In this document: positions 1 to 8,712 of the stretch, one piece after another | Numbering within the stretch: the first letter of the stretch is position 1 | Layout of the letters: each line of letters begins with the position of its first letter | Source: Variovorax paradoxus | Lineage (GTDB): Bacteria; Pseudomonadota; Gammaproteobacteria; Burkholderiales; Burkholderiaceae_C | Direction: 5' to 3' | Length of the DNA stretch: 64,000 bases | Assembly: GCF_029919115.1 (NCBI RefSeq) | Contig: NZ_CP123990.1 | Location: forward strand, 2,170,001-2,234,000 | Program-made: the position numbers and the translations under genes | The notes under the pieces: model-generated | The model's database searches: none | What the model saw: only the letters and a program-made list of their open reading frames with translations | What the model was told of the DNA's origin: nothing

Positions 1-2217
1 CTGCATCGCCCACAGGTGCGCATAGATGCCCTTTGACCGGTTCAGCAGCGCTTCGTGCGTGCCGCCTTCGACGATCCGACCTTTGTCCATCACGATGATG
101 CGGTTCGCATGCCGCACGGCGCTGAGCCGGTGCGCAATGATGAAGACGGTGCGCCCCTTGCAGATGTGCGCCATGTTGCGCTGCACGATGGCCTCGCTCT
201 CGTAGTCGAGCGCGCTGGTGGCCTCGTCGAAGATCAGGATGCGCGGATGGGTGAACAGGGCCCGGGCGATGGCAATGCGCTGGCGTTGCCCGCCCGAGAG
301 GCTCGCGCCCTGTTCGCCGACCATGGTGTCGTAGCCCTCGGGCAGCTCGCTGATGAATTCGTGGGCGCCGGCCAGTTGCGCGGCGTGCATCACGGCCTCG
401 AGCGGCGCGGCCGGGTCGACCACGGCGATGTTCTCGCGCACGCTGCGGTTGAAGAGGGTGTTCTCCTGCAGCACCACGCCCACCTGTCTTCGGAGTTGCG
501 CCGCGTCGATCAGGCTGATGTCGATGCCGTCGACCAAGAGGCGCCCCTGCTCGGGGGCGTAGAGGCGCTGAATGAGCTTGGTGAGCGTGCTCTTGCCGGA
601 GCCCGAGCGCCCGACGATGCCGATGACTTCGCCGGGGCGCACGTCCAGGCTCACGCCGTGCAGCACGGGCGCGGCCTCGGGGCGGTAGCGGAAGGTCAGG
701 TTGTCCAGCGTGACGCGGCCCTTGAGCGCGGGCAGCTGGGCGGCGGTGCTGGGCGGCACCTCGGTGCGGGTGTTGAGGATGTCGCCGAGCCGGGCCATGG
801 AGATGCCGGTCTGCTGGAAGTCGGTCCACAGCTGGGCCATGCGCATGATGGGCTGGCTCACGCGCTGGGCGAACATGTTGAAGGCGACGAATTGGCCGAC
901 GGTCATGTCGTTGTTCATCACTAGGTGGGCGCCGTACCAGAGGGTGGCGGCGTTGACGAGCTTGCCGATGAGGTTGACGCCTTCGTGCGCCCAGCTCGCG
1001 AGGTTCTGGGTGCGGAAGCTGGCCGAGACATAAGCGGCGAGCTGGTTGTCCCAGCGGCGGCCGAAGGCCGGCTCGAGCGCGGTGGCCTTGACGGTCTGGA
1101 TGGCGCTGACGGTCTCCACCAGCATCGCCTGGTTCTCCGCGCCGCGCGCGAACTTCTCGTCCAGGCGCCGGCGCAGGATGGGCACGACCGCCAGGCTCAG
1201 GCCGAAGTACAGCGGCATGCTCACGAGCACGATCAGGGTGAGGGGCACGCTGTAGAACAGCATGACGGCCACGAAGACGACGGAGAAGACGACGTCCAGC
1301 AGCACCGTCAGCGCATTGCCGGTCAGGAAGCTGCGGATGTTCTCGAGCTCGCGCACGCGGGCGACCGAATCGCCGACGCGCCTAGCCTGGAAGTAGGCCA
1401 GCGGCAGTTGCACGAGGTGGCGGAACAGCCGCGCGCCGAGCTCGACGTCGATGCGGTTGGTGGTGTGGCTGAAGATGTAGCTGCGCAGGCCGTTCAACAA
1501 GGATTCGAAGACGACGACGACCAACAGGCCGATGACGAGCACGTCCAGGGTTGTCATGCCGCGGTGAACGAGCACCTTGTCCATCACGACCTGGAAGAAG
1601 AGCGGGCTGACCAGTGCGAACAGCTGCAGGATGAAGGAGATGAAGAGCACTTCGCCCAAGAGCTTGCGGTGCTTGACGAGACTGGGAATGAACCAGGAGA
1701 AGTCGAACTTGGCGAGTTCGCCCGCCAAGCTGGCGCGGCTGGTGATGAGGATGAGTTCGCCGGTCCAGTGGGCGGCAAAGACGTCCAGGGGTTCGATGAC
1801 GGGGCGGGCGGCTTCGGCCGAGGCGGCGGAGGGGTCCTGCAGCAGCACGCGCTGGGCGTCGCACTGGGCGAGGATGACGACGCGCTCGCTGATGCTGCCG
1901 TCCACGGCCTTGTGGCGCAGCACGGCCAATGCGGGCAAGGGCGTCAGGGACAGGCGCTCGGGGGTGGTGCGGGAGGACTTGGCCTTGAGGCCGAGGTGCT
2001 TGGCCGCACGCAGCAGCGTAGCGGTGTCGACCGGCTCGGAAGGGGTCAGGCCCAGTTGGTGCGACAGCAGGGCGGCGTCGGCAGCGATCTGGTGGAAGCG
2101 GGCCACCGTGCACAGGGCGACCAAAGACGAGTTCGCGGCAGGCCCTGCTTCAGGGGCCTTTTGCGGCGGCGTGCCACCCTCCCCGTGCGCTTGCACGGCC
2201 GTCTCCACGACTCCCAT
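1..2217 (-). CDS. Type I secretion ABC transporter, HlyB type (3' end cut by window)
   Basis: Inner-membrane exporter ATPase of a type I secretion system; with a membrane fusion protein and an outer-membrane channel it would export a protein substrate directly out of the cell. 739 codons are visible from ATG at 2217, which follows a GAGGG ribosome site, to the window edge; the stop should lie just outside. Order: an N-terminal C39-like domain (about residues 25-150) in which the protease cysteine position is serine, then a six-helix ABC membrane domain, then the ATPase domain with Walker A GRSGSGKST (residues 536-544) and signature LSGGQ (640-644), with the DEATSALD Walker B/D-loop following. 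Resemblance to E. coli HlyB is high along the whole length, including the KFDFSWFIP and PLFFQVVMDKVLVHRG blocks. A dead peptidase domain points to an RTX-type substrate with an uncleaved C-terminal signal rather than a double-glycine leader. Substrate and fusion protein are outside the window. Confidence 0.95.
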   Translation of the reverse strand, partial: MGVVETAVQAHGEGGTPPQKAPEAGPAANSSLVALCTVARFHQIAADAALLSHQLGLTPSEPVDTATLLRAAKHLGLKAKSSRTTPERLSLTPLPALAVLRHKAVDGSISERVVILAQCDAQRVLLQDPSAASAEAARPVIEPLDVFAAHWTGELILITSRASLAGELAKFDFSWFIPSLVKHRKLLGEVLFISFILQLFALVSPLFFQVVMDKVLVHRGMTTLDVLVIGLLVVVVFESLLNGLRSYIFSHTTNRIDVELGARLFRHLVQLPLAYFQARRVGDSVARVRELENIRSFLTGNALTVLLDVVFSVVFVAVMLFYSVPLTLIVLVSMPLYFGLSLAVVPILRRRLDEKFARGAENQAMLVETVSAIQTVKATALEPAFGRRWDNQLAAYVSASFRTQNLASWAHEGVNLIGKLVNAATLWYGAHLVMNNDMTVGQFVAFNMFAQRVSQPIMRMAQLWTDFQQTGISMARLGDILNTRTEVPPSTAAQLPALKGRVTLDNLTFRYRPEAAPVLHGVSLDVRPGEVIGIVGRSGSGKSTLTKLIQRLYAPEQGRLLVDGIDISLIDAAQLRRQVGVVLQENTLFNRSVRENIAVVDPAAPLEAVMHAAQLAGAHEFISELPEGYDTMVGEQGASLSGGQRQRIAIARALFTHPRILIFDEATSALDYESEAIVQRNMAHICKGRTVFIIAHRLSAVRHANRIIVMDKGRIVEGGTHEALLNRSKGIYAHLWAMQ

Positions 2218-2237
2218 TTGGGATCCCTCGAATGTTC

Positions 2238-2250
2238 TTATGAAACATAA
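2238..2250. promoter_or_regulatory. Inverted repeat upstream of the secretion ATPase gene
   Basis: TTATG-AAA-CATAA is a perfect 5-bp inverted repeat with a 3-nt centre, 21 bp upstream of the HlyB-type start codon, where a promoter or operator would sit. It lies in AT-richer DNA. No regulator gene is adjacent, so its role is only a guess. Confidence 0.3.
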
Positions 2251-2715
2251 AGATACCCGAGTAGGAACTCGCTGACAATTGCGAGATCGCGACACACTTT
2301 TGAACTACAAGCGGGCAAAGATGACCAAAGTTCTAAGCTCGAATGACTGTCTCCCAATGAGCGCGCTCACAGGAACATTGGTGTCAACTTTGTTGCGGTT
2401 GAGGCGCTAGACGTGGACAAGTCCTGCTTCTGAAGAATGCGCCGAAAGAACGGCAGCAATTCCGCTAGTCGCTGTCCTCGGGTGCTCGGCGCACAATGCT
2501 CCTCGCGCCGCAACTCTTGGCAAGTTCATAGGCCTTCCGCAATTGCCTACATCTCGCGAACACATTTTGCAAAATCGAGGTTTCGCGAACAGTTTTGTGC
2601 AAACGAGGTAGTCGAAAGCGCACTTCCCAGCGGATGTATCGCCCGTTATAAATCAATGACTTGCCGTTGGTTTCTATCGAACACTTTTCTGCAAATAGAC
2701 GACCGCCCGACCCTG

Positions 2716-2730
2716 CGCGACCAGGTCGCG
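2716..2730. repeat. Perfect 15-bp palindrome in the gene-free stretch
   Basis: CGCGACC-A-GGTCGCG has 7-bp arms around one base. A further TCGCGACC copy lies at 2741-2748, so the same arm occurs three times within 33 bp. It could be an operator or a chance GC-rich palindrome; it is about 500 bp from the nearest start codon on the left, and the gene on the right ends here rather than starting. Confidence 0.35.
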
Positions 2731-2914
2731 TGCGATGAAGTCGCGACCTGCAGCCTATGGTTTTCGACGCTGCCGGCAACCATGGCGCGGCATGGCATTC
2801 ACGGCGCACAGGTCGCTCCTGCCAGATGAATCGCGCGAGAACCCAACGGGGTCGTCGCGCGCGTTCAACGCCCAAGGTTCCTCGGCCACTTGGCTCGAGC
2901 GCGATGATGGCTCA

Positions 2915-3514
2915 TCAGTCGAACTTGACCAGGTCCTTGAAGATCAATTGGCCCCAGCTGTTCCCGCGCGCCTGCACAAGCAGCCCACCTTCCGAAAGCC
3001 CGCCAAGCCTGACCGGCGAAAACCCGAGATTCTCCGCAAGCGCGCCAATCTCCGCGGCCGCGCCGTCATCGTCGCTCGAAAGAAACACCACTCTCTTGCC
3101 ACCATGGACGGCAGGGTCCTGGCCTAGGACGCCAGCGACCAGATGGTTGAAGCCCTTCACCAGCCTTGCGCCGGCGAAGGCATGCACGAGGGCTCTGGAA
3201 GAAGGCTCTCCGCCCAGCTTCTCAGGGGGCACCCCATAGGCATTGGTCACATCGACGATGGTCTTTCCCTTCCAGGTGGGGAGCGCCTTCGCGACGTCCG
3301 GGTGCGACTCGAAACGGACAGCCAGAAAGACGATGTCCGCCTTGAGCGCTTCTGCCAGCTTTTTGGGAATGATCGTGGGGCCGATCGCGGCCGCAGCAGG
3401 CGCAAAGCTTTCCGGGTCGCGCGTGGTTGCAACGGATACTTCGATGCCCCTGCGGGCGAACGCCTTGGCGAGGGCCTGGCCGACATTGCCGAAGCCGATG
3501 ATTGCGTAGCTCAT
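2915..3514 (-). CDS. NADPH-dependent F420 reductase-like NAD(P)-binding oxidoreductase
   Basis: 199 aa. The N-terminus has a Rossmann dinucleotide site GFGNVGQA (about residues 7-14), followed by a layout typical of the F420_oxidored family (coenzyme F420:NADP reductase-like, also FRE/STEAP-like). A longer frame is open upstream, but I chose the ATG at 3514 because AAAGGA stands just before it and the Rossmann strand begins straight after. It starts 22 bp behind the stop of the SDR gene at 3537, so the two are probably one transcript divergent from hxlR. Betaproteobacteria do not normally make F420, so the cofactor is more likely NADP alone. The substrate cannot be told from sequence. Confidence 0.85.
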   Translation of the reverse strand: MSYAIIGFGNVGQALAKAFARRGIEVSVATTRDPESFAPAAAAIGPTIIPKKLAEALKADIVFLAVRFESHPDVAKALPTWKGKTIVDVTNAYGVPPEKLGGEPSSRALVHAFAGARLVKGFNHLVAGVLGQDPAVHGGKRVVFLSSDDDGAAAEIGALAENLGFSPVRLGGLSEGGLLVQARGNSWGQLIFKDLVKFD

Positions 3515-3536
3515 TTGTTTTCCTTTGGCTTGTGCA

Positions 3537-4271
3537 TCAGATTTGTGCCAGGCCGCCGTCAACGGCGAGCTCGCTGGCGGTCATGAAACTGCTGTCCGAC
3601 GAGGCGAGAAACGCAGCCGCCGCCCCGAGCTCGGCCGGATCGGCCATGCGCTGGAGCGGATTCATCGAGGCAAAGACCTTCATGCCCTCCTCGCCCAGCG
3701 CGGCCTTCGCGAGTTCGGTCGCCGTCGGCCCGGGCGACAGCACGTTGACCCGGATGCCCGTGCCCTTCAGGTCCTCTGCCCAGGTCCGCGCGAGGTTGCG
3801 CACCGCTGCCTTGCTCGCGCTGTAGGCGCCGAATGCCGGGGCGCCCGTGGTGCCGGCGCTCGATCCGGTCAGGATGATCGAGGCGCCCTCGCCCATCAGC
3901 GGCAATGCCTTCTGAACCGTGAAGATCGTGCCCTTCACATTGGTGTCGAAGGTTTCGTCGATGTGCTCGGCGGTGAGCTTGCCGAGCGGAAGCGGGCTTC
4001 CCGCCCCGGCATTCGCGAAGACGATGTCGAGCGTTCCGCGCTCGGCCTTCACCGCCGCGTAGAGCCGGTCGAGGTCGGCCTCATCGGAGACCGAGCCTTT
4101 CACCGCGCGCGCATTGGGCCCGAGGTCGGCCACGGCGGCGTCGAGTGCTTCCTGCCGGCGGCCGAAGATGAAGACGAAAGCGCCCTCTTCGATAAATCGC
4201 TTTGCCGCGGCGCGGCCGATGCCGGTAGCGCCGCCGGTAATCACGGCGGTCTTTCCATTCAGTCTGGTCAT
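3537..4271 (-). CDS. SDR family oxidoreductase
   Basis: 244 aa, classical short-chain dehydrogenase/reductase. Visible: cofactor site TGGATGIG (about residues 12-19), NAG motif, catalytic serine in TGSSAG, and YSASK giving the Tyr-x3-Lys pair; the C-terminal VDGG is also typical. Start ATG at 4271 is preferred over an upstream in-frame ATG because the protein then begins directly before the first beta strand. It is the first gene of a two-gene unit with the NAD(P)-binding reductase and is divergent from the HxlR regulator, the usual arrangement for HxlR-controlled quinone- or electrophile-responsive oxidoreductases. Substrate unknown. Confidence 0.9.
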   Translation of the reverse strand: MTRLNGKTAVITGGATGIGRAAAKRFIEEGAFVFIFGRRQEALDAAVADLGPNARAVKGSVSDEADLDRLYAAVKAERGTLDIVFANAGAGSPLPLGKLTAEHIDETFDTNVKGTIFTVQKALPLMGEGASIILTGSSAGTTGAPAFGAYSASKAAVRNLARTWAEDLKGTGIRVNVLSPGPTATELAKAALGEEGMKVFASMNPLQRMADPAELGAAAAFLASSDSSFMTASELAVDGGLAQI

Positions 4272-4321
4272 GTCATGAATCCATAGTTTCGAGTTGCACG
4301 GAAGCAGGGAACTGCTTGAGA

Positions 4322-4376
4322 ACAAGTATGGAGTTCTGATAACCTAAGGACAAGTATGCACTTTTTGGTAAGTATC
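4322..4376. promoter_or_regulatory. Candidate HxlR operator: repeated ACAAGTATG
   Basis: ACAAGTATG occurs at 4322-4330 and again at 4350-4358, 28 bp apart, and a partial copy TAAGTATC follows at 4369-4376. All lie in the 110-bp space between the divergent SDR and hxlR starts. Repeated half-sites in a divergent promoter fit autoregulation plus control of the SDR operon by the adjacent HxlR protein. Confidence 0.5.
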
Positions 4377-4381
4377 AATTA

Positions 4382-4756
4382 ATGACGACGCCCTCTCATC
4401 CCACCTGCGGTACCGGCGGCTTCTCCTGCGGGCTCGACGCCACGCTGCGCATCATCTCGGGCAAGTGGAAACCGCTGATCCTGTTCTTCCTGCGCGACGG
4501 CCCAAGGCGCTACGGCGAGCTCAAGCGCTTGATCGAGGGCGTCAGCGACAAGGTGCTGATCCAGCATCTGAAAGACCTGGAGGCCGATCGCGTGCTCGCG
4601 CGGACCGACTACAAGGAGGTGCCGCCGCGTGTGGACTACGCACTGACCCCGCTCGGCCGCAGCCTGGCCGACGCGATCGTGCCGCTGTGCACCTGGGGCA
4701 CCGAGCACATGGCCGAAGTGGCAAGCATCTTCGCCAACCGCGAAGACGTGGCATGA
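4382..4756 (+). CDS. HxlR family winged-helix transcriptional regulator
   Basis: 124 aa, full length for the family. The HxlR signature is clear: a short N-terminal arm with two cysteines (CGTGGFSCG), then ISGKWKPLILFFL, the recognition region RYGELKRLIEGVSDKVLIQHLKDLE, and the wing region with YALTPLGRSL. Members bind as dimers to divergent promoters, and several (YodB, HypR) sense electrophiles or oxidants through an N-terminal cysteine; the two cysteines here would allow this, by inference. It faces the SDR/reductase operon, which is its most likely target. Confidence 0.93.
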   Translation: MTTPSHPTCGTGGFSCGLDATLRIISGKWKPLILFFLRDGPRRYGELKRLIEGVSDKVLIQHLKDLEADRVLARTDYKEVPPRVDYALTPLGRSLADAIVPLCTWGTEHMAEVASIFANREDVA

Positions 4757-4840
4757 AGCCGCCTGCAACAAGACGGAAGACTTGCAGCAGGAAACTCGCG
4801 CATCAGATTCGCAAGGCCACCCTGGGTCGCACCACCAAGC

Positions 4841-7504
4841 TCAACCCAGCGACCTGAGTTCCACCCCCATGTCACGCCAGTGCTCGGGATGGCAGGTAAA
4901 CAGCAGCACCTGGTGCCGCTGCGCCGCATCGAACAGGGCGCGCTTCATCTGCGCCAGCCGGGGAGCATCGCTGTGCACCAGCGCATCGTCCAGGATCAGC
5001 AGCGTCGGGCGGCCCGCTTCCTGCAGCAGGTCGGCATACGCGAAGCGGCTGATGAGCCGCAGTTGCTCGCGCGCGCCGAAGCTCAGCTCCTGCAACTGCC
5101 CGCTCTCGACCGTGCCCCCGGCGTTCGGGCGCGTCAGCGTGGCGGGCGCGAGCCCGGCGTCCATGTGCAGGGTCGCGCCCGGCATCAGCAACGGCAGGTA
5201 GTGCTGCATGCGCGCCTGCAGCGGTGCCTGCAGCCGCGTCAGCGTGGCCTGGCGTTTCTGCTCCAGCTTGCGGCACAGCAGCGCGAGTGCATCGGCACGG
5301 CGCTGCAGTTCGGCCTGCCGGCGCTGCGCCTGCGCAAGTTGGCCCGCCAAGGCCTCCCGCTGTTCTTCCAGGCCTTGCGCCCCGGCCAGCTGCAGCGTGT
5401 TTTCGAGAACCAGCAACTGGTCGCGGCGCAGCTGGTGGCTGCGCGTGAGCTGCTCGATGCTGCGCTGCAGCCTGTCGATGTCCTGCAGCACGATGTCCGG
5501 CCGCGCGGCCTGCACGTCGGCGCTCGTCTGCTCGATGCGGGCGGTCAGCGCCTCGGCCTCGGCGCCCACCGCCAGCCATTGCTTGCTGGCCTGCGCATGG
5601 CGTTGCTGCCGGCTCGGGTCCGCAAGCGCGGCCTGCGCGGAGGCGAGTTCACGCTGTGCCGAGGCGCTCGCTTCCTGTGCCGCCGACTGGCGGCGCTGCG
5701 CTTCGGCGAGCGCCTTCTGCCCGGCCTGCTCGGCCACTGCCACGGCCTGCTGCGCGGCTTCGGCCTCCTCGATCGGCAGTGTCGGTTCTGCCGCCTGCGG
5801 GGAAAGGCGTTCGAGCGCCGCCTGCGCAGTGGCCATGCGCGACTGCGCCTGCACGAGGTCCGCACGAAGCGTGTCGGGCCCGCGCGGTGCGACGATGCCC
5901 AGCGCCTGCTGCGCAAGCTTGATCTGCGCATCGAGATCGGCCGACGTGCCGAGCCGCGACCGAGCTTCCGCGATGTCCTCTACGCCATGGGCCCGCAGTG
6001 CAGAGTGCAACGCATCGCGTGCATCGCCGTGCGCGCGCGCAAGTGCCGCCAGGTCGTCGCCGCCCGGCGTGATGACCAACCGCCCGCCCCCCGGAAGATG
6101 CAGCGTGGCGGTTGCGTCGATGAGCCGTTCGCCCTCCCCGCGCAACTCATGGGTTTCACTGCGGGCCTGTAGTTCGAGCGCCTGGCCTTCAGGCAACACG
6201 AACTGCAACCGGGTGGCCACGGCTTGGCGGCGCAGATCGGCATCGCGCTCGGCCCGCTCGAGCTTTTGCAATTGTTCGACGTCTGCCGCACGGATCTTCG
6301 GTGCCGCAGCCGAGGTTGCTTGCAACGCCGCCAGGCGTGCCTGGGCCTCCTCCGCACGGGCGATGCTTTCGGCGCTCCGCGCTGCATCGGCTTGCGCCTG
6401 TTGCAGCAACTGCTCGAGATTGCGGCGCTGGGCCTCGTGGCTGGCTGCACGCCAAGCAGCGCGCGCGCTGTCGGCACGGCGCTGGGCTTCTGCCGCGTAC
6501 TGGCGCGCGTGGTCCACGGCGGCGTCGCTGTCTTGCAGCTGCCTGGCCGTCTGGTCGCAGGCACGCTCGCGTGTTTGAACTTCGGCTTGCTGCTGTGCCA
6601 ATCCGGCCAATTCCTTTGCAAGCAGCTCGCGGGTTTCGTGCAACTGGTGCAGGCGCGCACGGTCGCTGCGCAATTGTTCCTGGCTGGCCTGCAACGCGTC
6701 GTTGCGGCGCTGCGTTGCAACCAGCTCTTCGCGCAGCACTTCCCAGGGGCGGGCGATCTCGTCGGCCCGGTGCTGCAGGCGCATGTCCGCCAGCTGGTCG
6801 ACCTGCTGGCGGTAGGTGGCGACCTGCGTGTCGATCGCTCCAAGTTCGGCTTGCAACTCAGCAGCCTGGGCGATGGCTTCCGCATAGGCGGCGCGCGGCT
6901 TGCCGGTGGTCGAAGTCAGGAGTTCATCGCGCTGGGCCCGCAGGCTGTCGAGAATCACGTCGCCGCCGCTCGCTGCCAACGCCGCAGCCGAATCGCCCGC
7001 TGGGTCGCGAAGCGCGTCGTGCAGATGATCGCGGGCATGGCTCACGTCCAGCTCTTGCCCGCGCCCCTGCTCCACCCACAGCAGGCCTGGAATGCCCCAG
7101 TTCTCCGGCTTGCTTGCGCCCTTTCCGGCGAAGGAAAAGCCGAACAGCTGCGCCAGATGGTCTTCGGCATCAGTGCCGTCGAAGGCGCGCGTGCCGACGG
7201 CAAGGGTGCAACGCTTCTTGCCGAGAAAGCTCTTCACCAGCCGATGGCTCTGGCCGTCGATCAAAAAGTCGAGCTCGACCAGCGGTGCGGCACCGCTGCC
7301 CTCGCCCCAGGGCCGCAGGTCTTCCACGGCCGTGGAGCGGTGGCGCTCGAAAAAAGCCGCGCGAATCGCGCGCACCAGCGAGCTCTTGCCCGCCTCGTTG
7401 GGCGCGGCCACGATGTTGAGCCCGGGCCCGAAGCCGCCGAGCTCCAGCGGTGAGCGAAAGCGCCGCAGCTGCTCCACGCGCAGGCGAGTGATCTGCAGCT
7501 TCAT
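4841..7504 (-). CDS. SMC/SbcC-like ATPase (YhaN-type AAA protein)
   Basis: 887 aa. The N-terminal ATPase half holds Walker A APNEAGKSS (residues 34-42). A long Ala/Gln/Arg-rich coiled coil fills the middle. The C-terminal half has the ABC signature LSFG (807-810), Walker B ILDD (837-840) and a D-loop-like LVHSD. Such proteins form an ATP-gated clamp with a Mre11/SbcD nuclease and process DNA ends or hairpins. The start overlaps the stop of the nuclease gene by 4 bp (ATGA), so the two are translationally coupled. I find no C-x2-C zinc hook at the coiled-coil apex, unlike SbcC/Rad50. Instead a short beta-like segment rich in Gly and Asp (around GGGRLVITPGGDD) lies in the middle. That places it nearer the YhaN group than classical SbcC. 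Confidence 0.9.
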   Translation of the reverse strand: MKLQITRLRVEQLRRFRSPLELGGFGPGLNIVAAPNEAGKSSLVRAIRAAFFERHRSTAVEDLRPWGEGSGAAPLVELDFLIDGQSHRLVKSFLGKKRCTLAVGTRAFDGTDAEDHLAQLFGFSFAGKGASKPENWGIPGLLWVEQGRGQELDVSHARDHLHDALRDPAGDSAAALAASGGDVILDSLRAQRDELLTSTTGKPRAAYAEAIAQAAELQAELGAIDTQVATYRQQVDQLADMRLQHRADEIARPWEVLREELVATQRRNDALQASQEQLRSDRARLHQLHETRELLAKELAGLAQQQAEVQTRERACDQTARQLQDSDAAVDHARQYAAEAQRRADSARAAWRAASHEAQRRNLEQLLQQAQADAARSAESIARAEEAQARLAALQATSAAAPKIRAADVEQLQKLERAERDADLRRQAVATRLQFVLPEGQALELQARSETHELRGEGERLIDATATLHLPGGGRLVITPGGDDLAALARAHGDARDALHSALRAHGVEDIAEARSRLGTSADLDAQIKLAQQALGIVAPRGPDTLRADLVQAQSRMATAQAALERLSPQAAEPTLPIEEAEAAQQAVAVAEQAGQKALAEAQRRQSAAQEASASAQRELASAQAALADPSRQQRHAQASKQWLAVGAEAEALTARIEQTSADVQAARPDIVLQDIDRLQRSIEQLTRSHQLRRDQLLVLENTLQLAGAQGLEEQREALAGQLAQAQRRQAELQRRADALALLCRKLEQKRQATLTRLQAPLQARMQHYLPLLMPGATLHMDAGLAPATLTRPNAGGTVESGQLQELSFGAREQLRLISRFAYADLLQEAGRPTLLILDDALVHSDAPRLAQMKRALFDAAQRHQVLLFTCHPEHWRDMGVELRSLG

Positions 7505-8652
7505 GGCCGGGCGCCCTCTTCCTTCGGCACGACAGCCGGTGCGCGCTGCACAAGCTCGGCTGCCAGCAGCGCCATCGCGTCCTGGGCCACGCGCGCCTCG
7601 TGCGGATCGGCGCCGGCCTGCGCTTCGCGCAGTTCTTGCACCACCTCGCCCAGATAGCCGTCGGCCTGCAGCCCGGCAATGTCTTCATCGGTAGGCACCA
7701 GCCGGAGCGCCGACAGATCGGCCTGCAAATGCCGCGCCCGAGCCTCCGCACGGCCGATGGCCTCTTGCAAACGCTGCAGGCCCGCGACGTCGACCTGGCC
7801 TTGCACGCGCAGCTCCGCCACGTCGTGCACATCCAGCGGCTCCAGTTGTGCAATCAAGCCATCGCTGTCGCTGGCAACCTGCAGCGTCGCAGTGATCGAC
7901 CGCCACCGGAACCGGCCTACCGCCAGCGGGGCGACCTGCGGTTCAGCGCCCGGCGCGGCGATGTCGACCAGCAGCGCCTGGCCCGATCCGTTGTCCTTGA
8001 AACGGTCCGGCTCCGGCGTGCCCGCGTACCAGGTGCGCGCGTCGATGCGCTTGCAGCCGTGCCAATCGCCAAGCGCAAGATAGTCGAGCCGCGCGCTCGT
8101 TGCCCGGTCGGGCGCAATGGGGTTGGCGGAATCGATGTCTTCCGCCAGCAGGCCCTGCACGCTGCCGTGCGCCAGGCCGATACGCAACATGCCCGCGGGC
8201 GTTTCTGCTGCGTCGAACCAGGTCGTGAGATCGTTGTAGGTGTGGCGCTGCACAAGCGGCGCGGGCAGCACTGCAAAGCCTTGCGCCTCGAACACGCTCA
8301 CCTCGGGAGCCAGCAACGCATGGACGTTTGGCGGCACCACGCCCAGGCGCTGCGCGCGCGTCCAGACGCTTTCCGCCAGGGCGGCGTCGTGGTTGCCCGG
8401 AATCATGAGCCAGGGGCCCGTGTAGCCCGACAGCGCATTGAACAGCCGGCGCAGCGTGCGCTCGGAAACAGTCTGCATGTCGAAGACGTCCCCGGCGACG
8501 AGCACGGCATCCACCCCGTGCTCGGTGGCAAGTGCCGCAAGCCGCTCGACCGCGGTGATCCGCGCCTCCGCCAGGATCGGCGCGTGCTCGGCATCGAAGG
8601 TAGCGAACTGGCGGCCGATCTGCCAGTCGGCCGAGTGGAGAAAACGTGTCAT
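7501..8652 (-). CDS. Metallophosphoesterase, SbcD/YhaO-like DNA nuclease subunit
   Basis: 383 aa. The dinuclear metal motifs of the calcineurin-like nucleases are present: ADWQ (D9 with Gln at 11 where many SbcD have His), GDVFD (54-58), GNHD (86-89), then LAHGS and GDWHG further on. The Gln variant of the first motif occurs in a subfamily of proteobacterial repair nucleases, as I recall, and is not a sign of decay. It is the first gene of the pair with the SMC-like ATPase, and together they should act on DNA ends in the cytoplasm. Start ATG at 8652 leads directly into the first beta strand; no strong ribosome site is visible. Confidence 0.92.
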   Translation of the reverse strand: MTRFLHSADWQIGRQFATFDAEHAPILAEARITAVERLAALATEHGVDAVLVAGDVFDMQTVSERTLRRLFNALSGYTGPWLMIPGNHDAALAESVWTRAQRLGVVPPNVHALLAPEVSVFEAQGFAVLPAPLVQRHTYNDLTTWFDAAETPAGMLRIGLAHGSVQGLLAEDIDSANPIAPDRATSARLDYLALGDWHGCKRIDARTWYAGTPEPDRFKDNGSGQALLVDIAAPGAEPQVAPLAVGRFRWRSITATLQVASDSDGLIAQLEPLDVHDVAELRVQGQVDVAGLQRLQEAIGRAEARARHLQADLSALRLVPTDEDIAGLQADGYLGEVVQELREAQAGADPHEARVAQDAMALLAAELVQRAPAVVPKEEGARP

Positions 8653-8712
8653 GGAAGCGTATGCGCGGATCGGGGCCGCGGAAAACGGGCGAAAGCCGAT
8701 CAGGTGTGGACT

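Larger units (their letters stand above)
2218..2914. other. Gene-free, AT-richer intergenic stretch
   Basis: About 700 bp between the secretion ATPase and the next gene. Open frames exist on both strands (for example 2437-2829 plus and 2465-2875 minus), but none has a family-like sequence or a ribosome site, and they overlap each other. Base composition is visibly lower in GC than the flanking coding DNA. The stretch should hold the promoter of the ATPase gene and perhaps remnants of older genes; I cannot assign anything else. Confidence 0.6.

Noticed and set aside
55..2250. Long open frames on the plus strand opposite the secretion ATPase, with acidic and His/Asp-rich translations
   Set aside because: They mirror the HlyB-type gene, which fits its family over its entire length; the plus-strand translations resemble no protein family and come from GC-rich codon symmetry.
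2437..2875. Two overlapping open frames, one on each strand, of about 130 residues
   Set aside because: No ribosome site, no family resemblance, biased to Arg/Ser, and mutually overlapping in AT-richer DNA; treated as non-coding.
4880..7453. Long plus-strand frames antisense to the SMC-like ATPase
   Set aside because: Low-complexity Arg/Ala/Gln/Leu translations that reflect the coiled-coil codons on the other strand.
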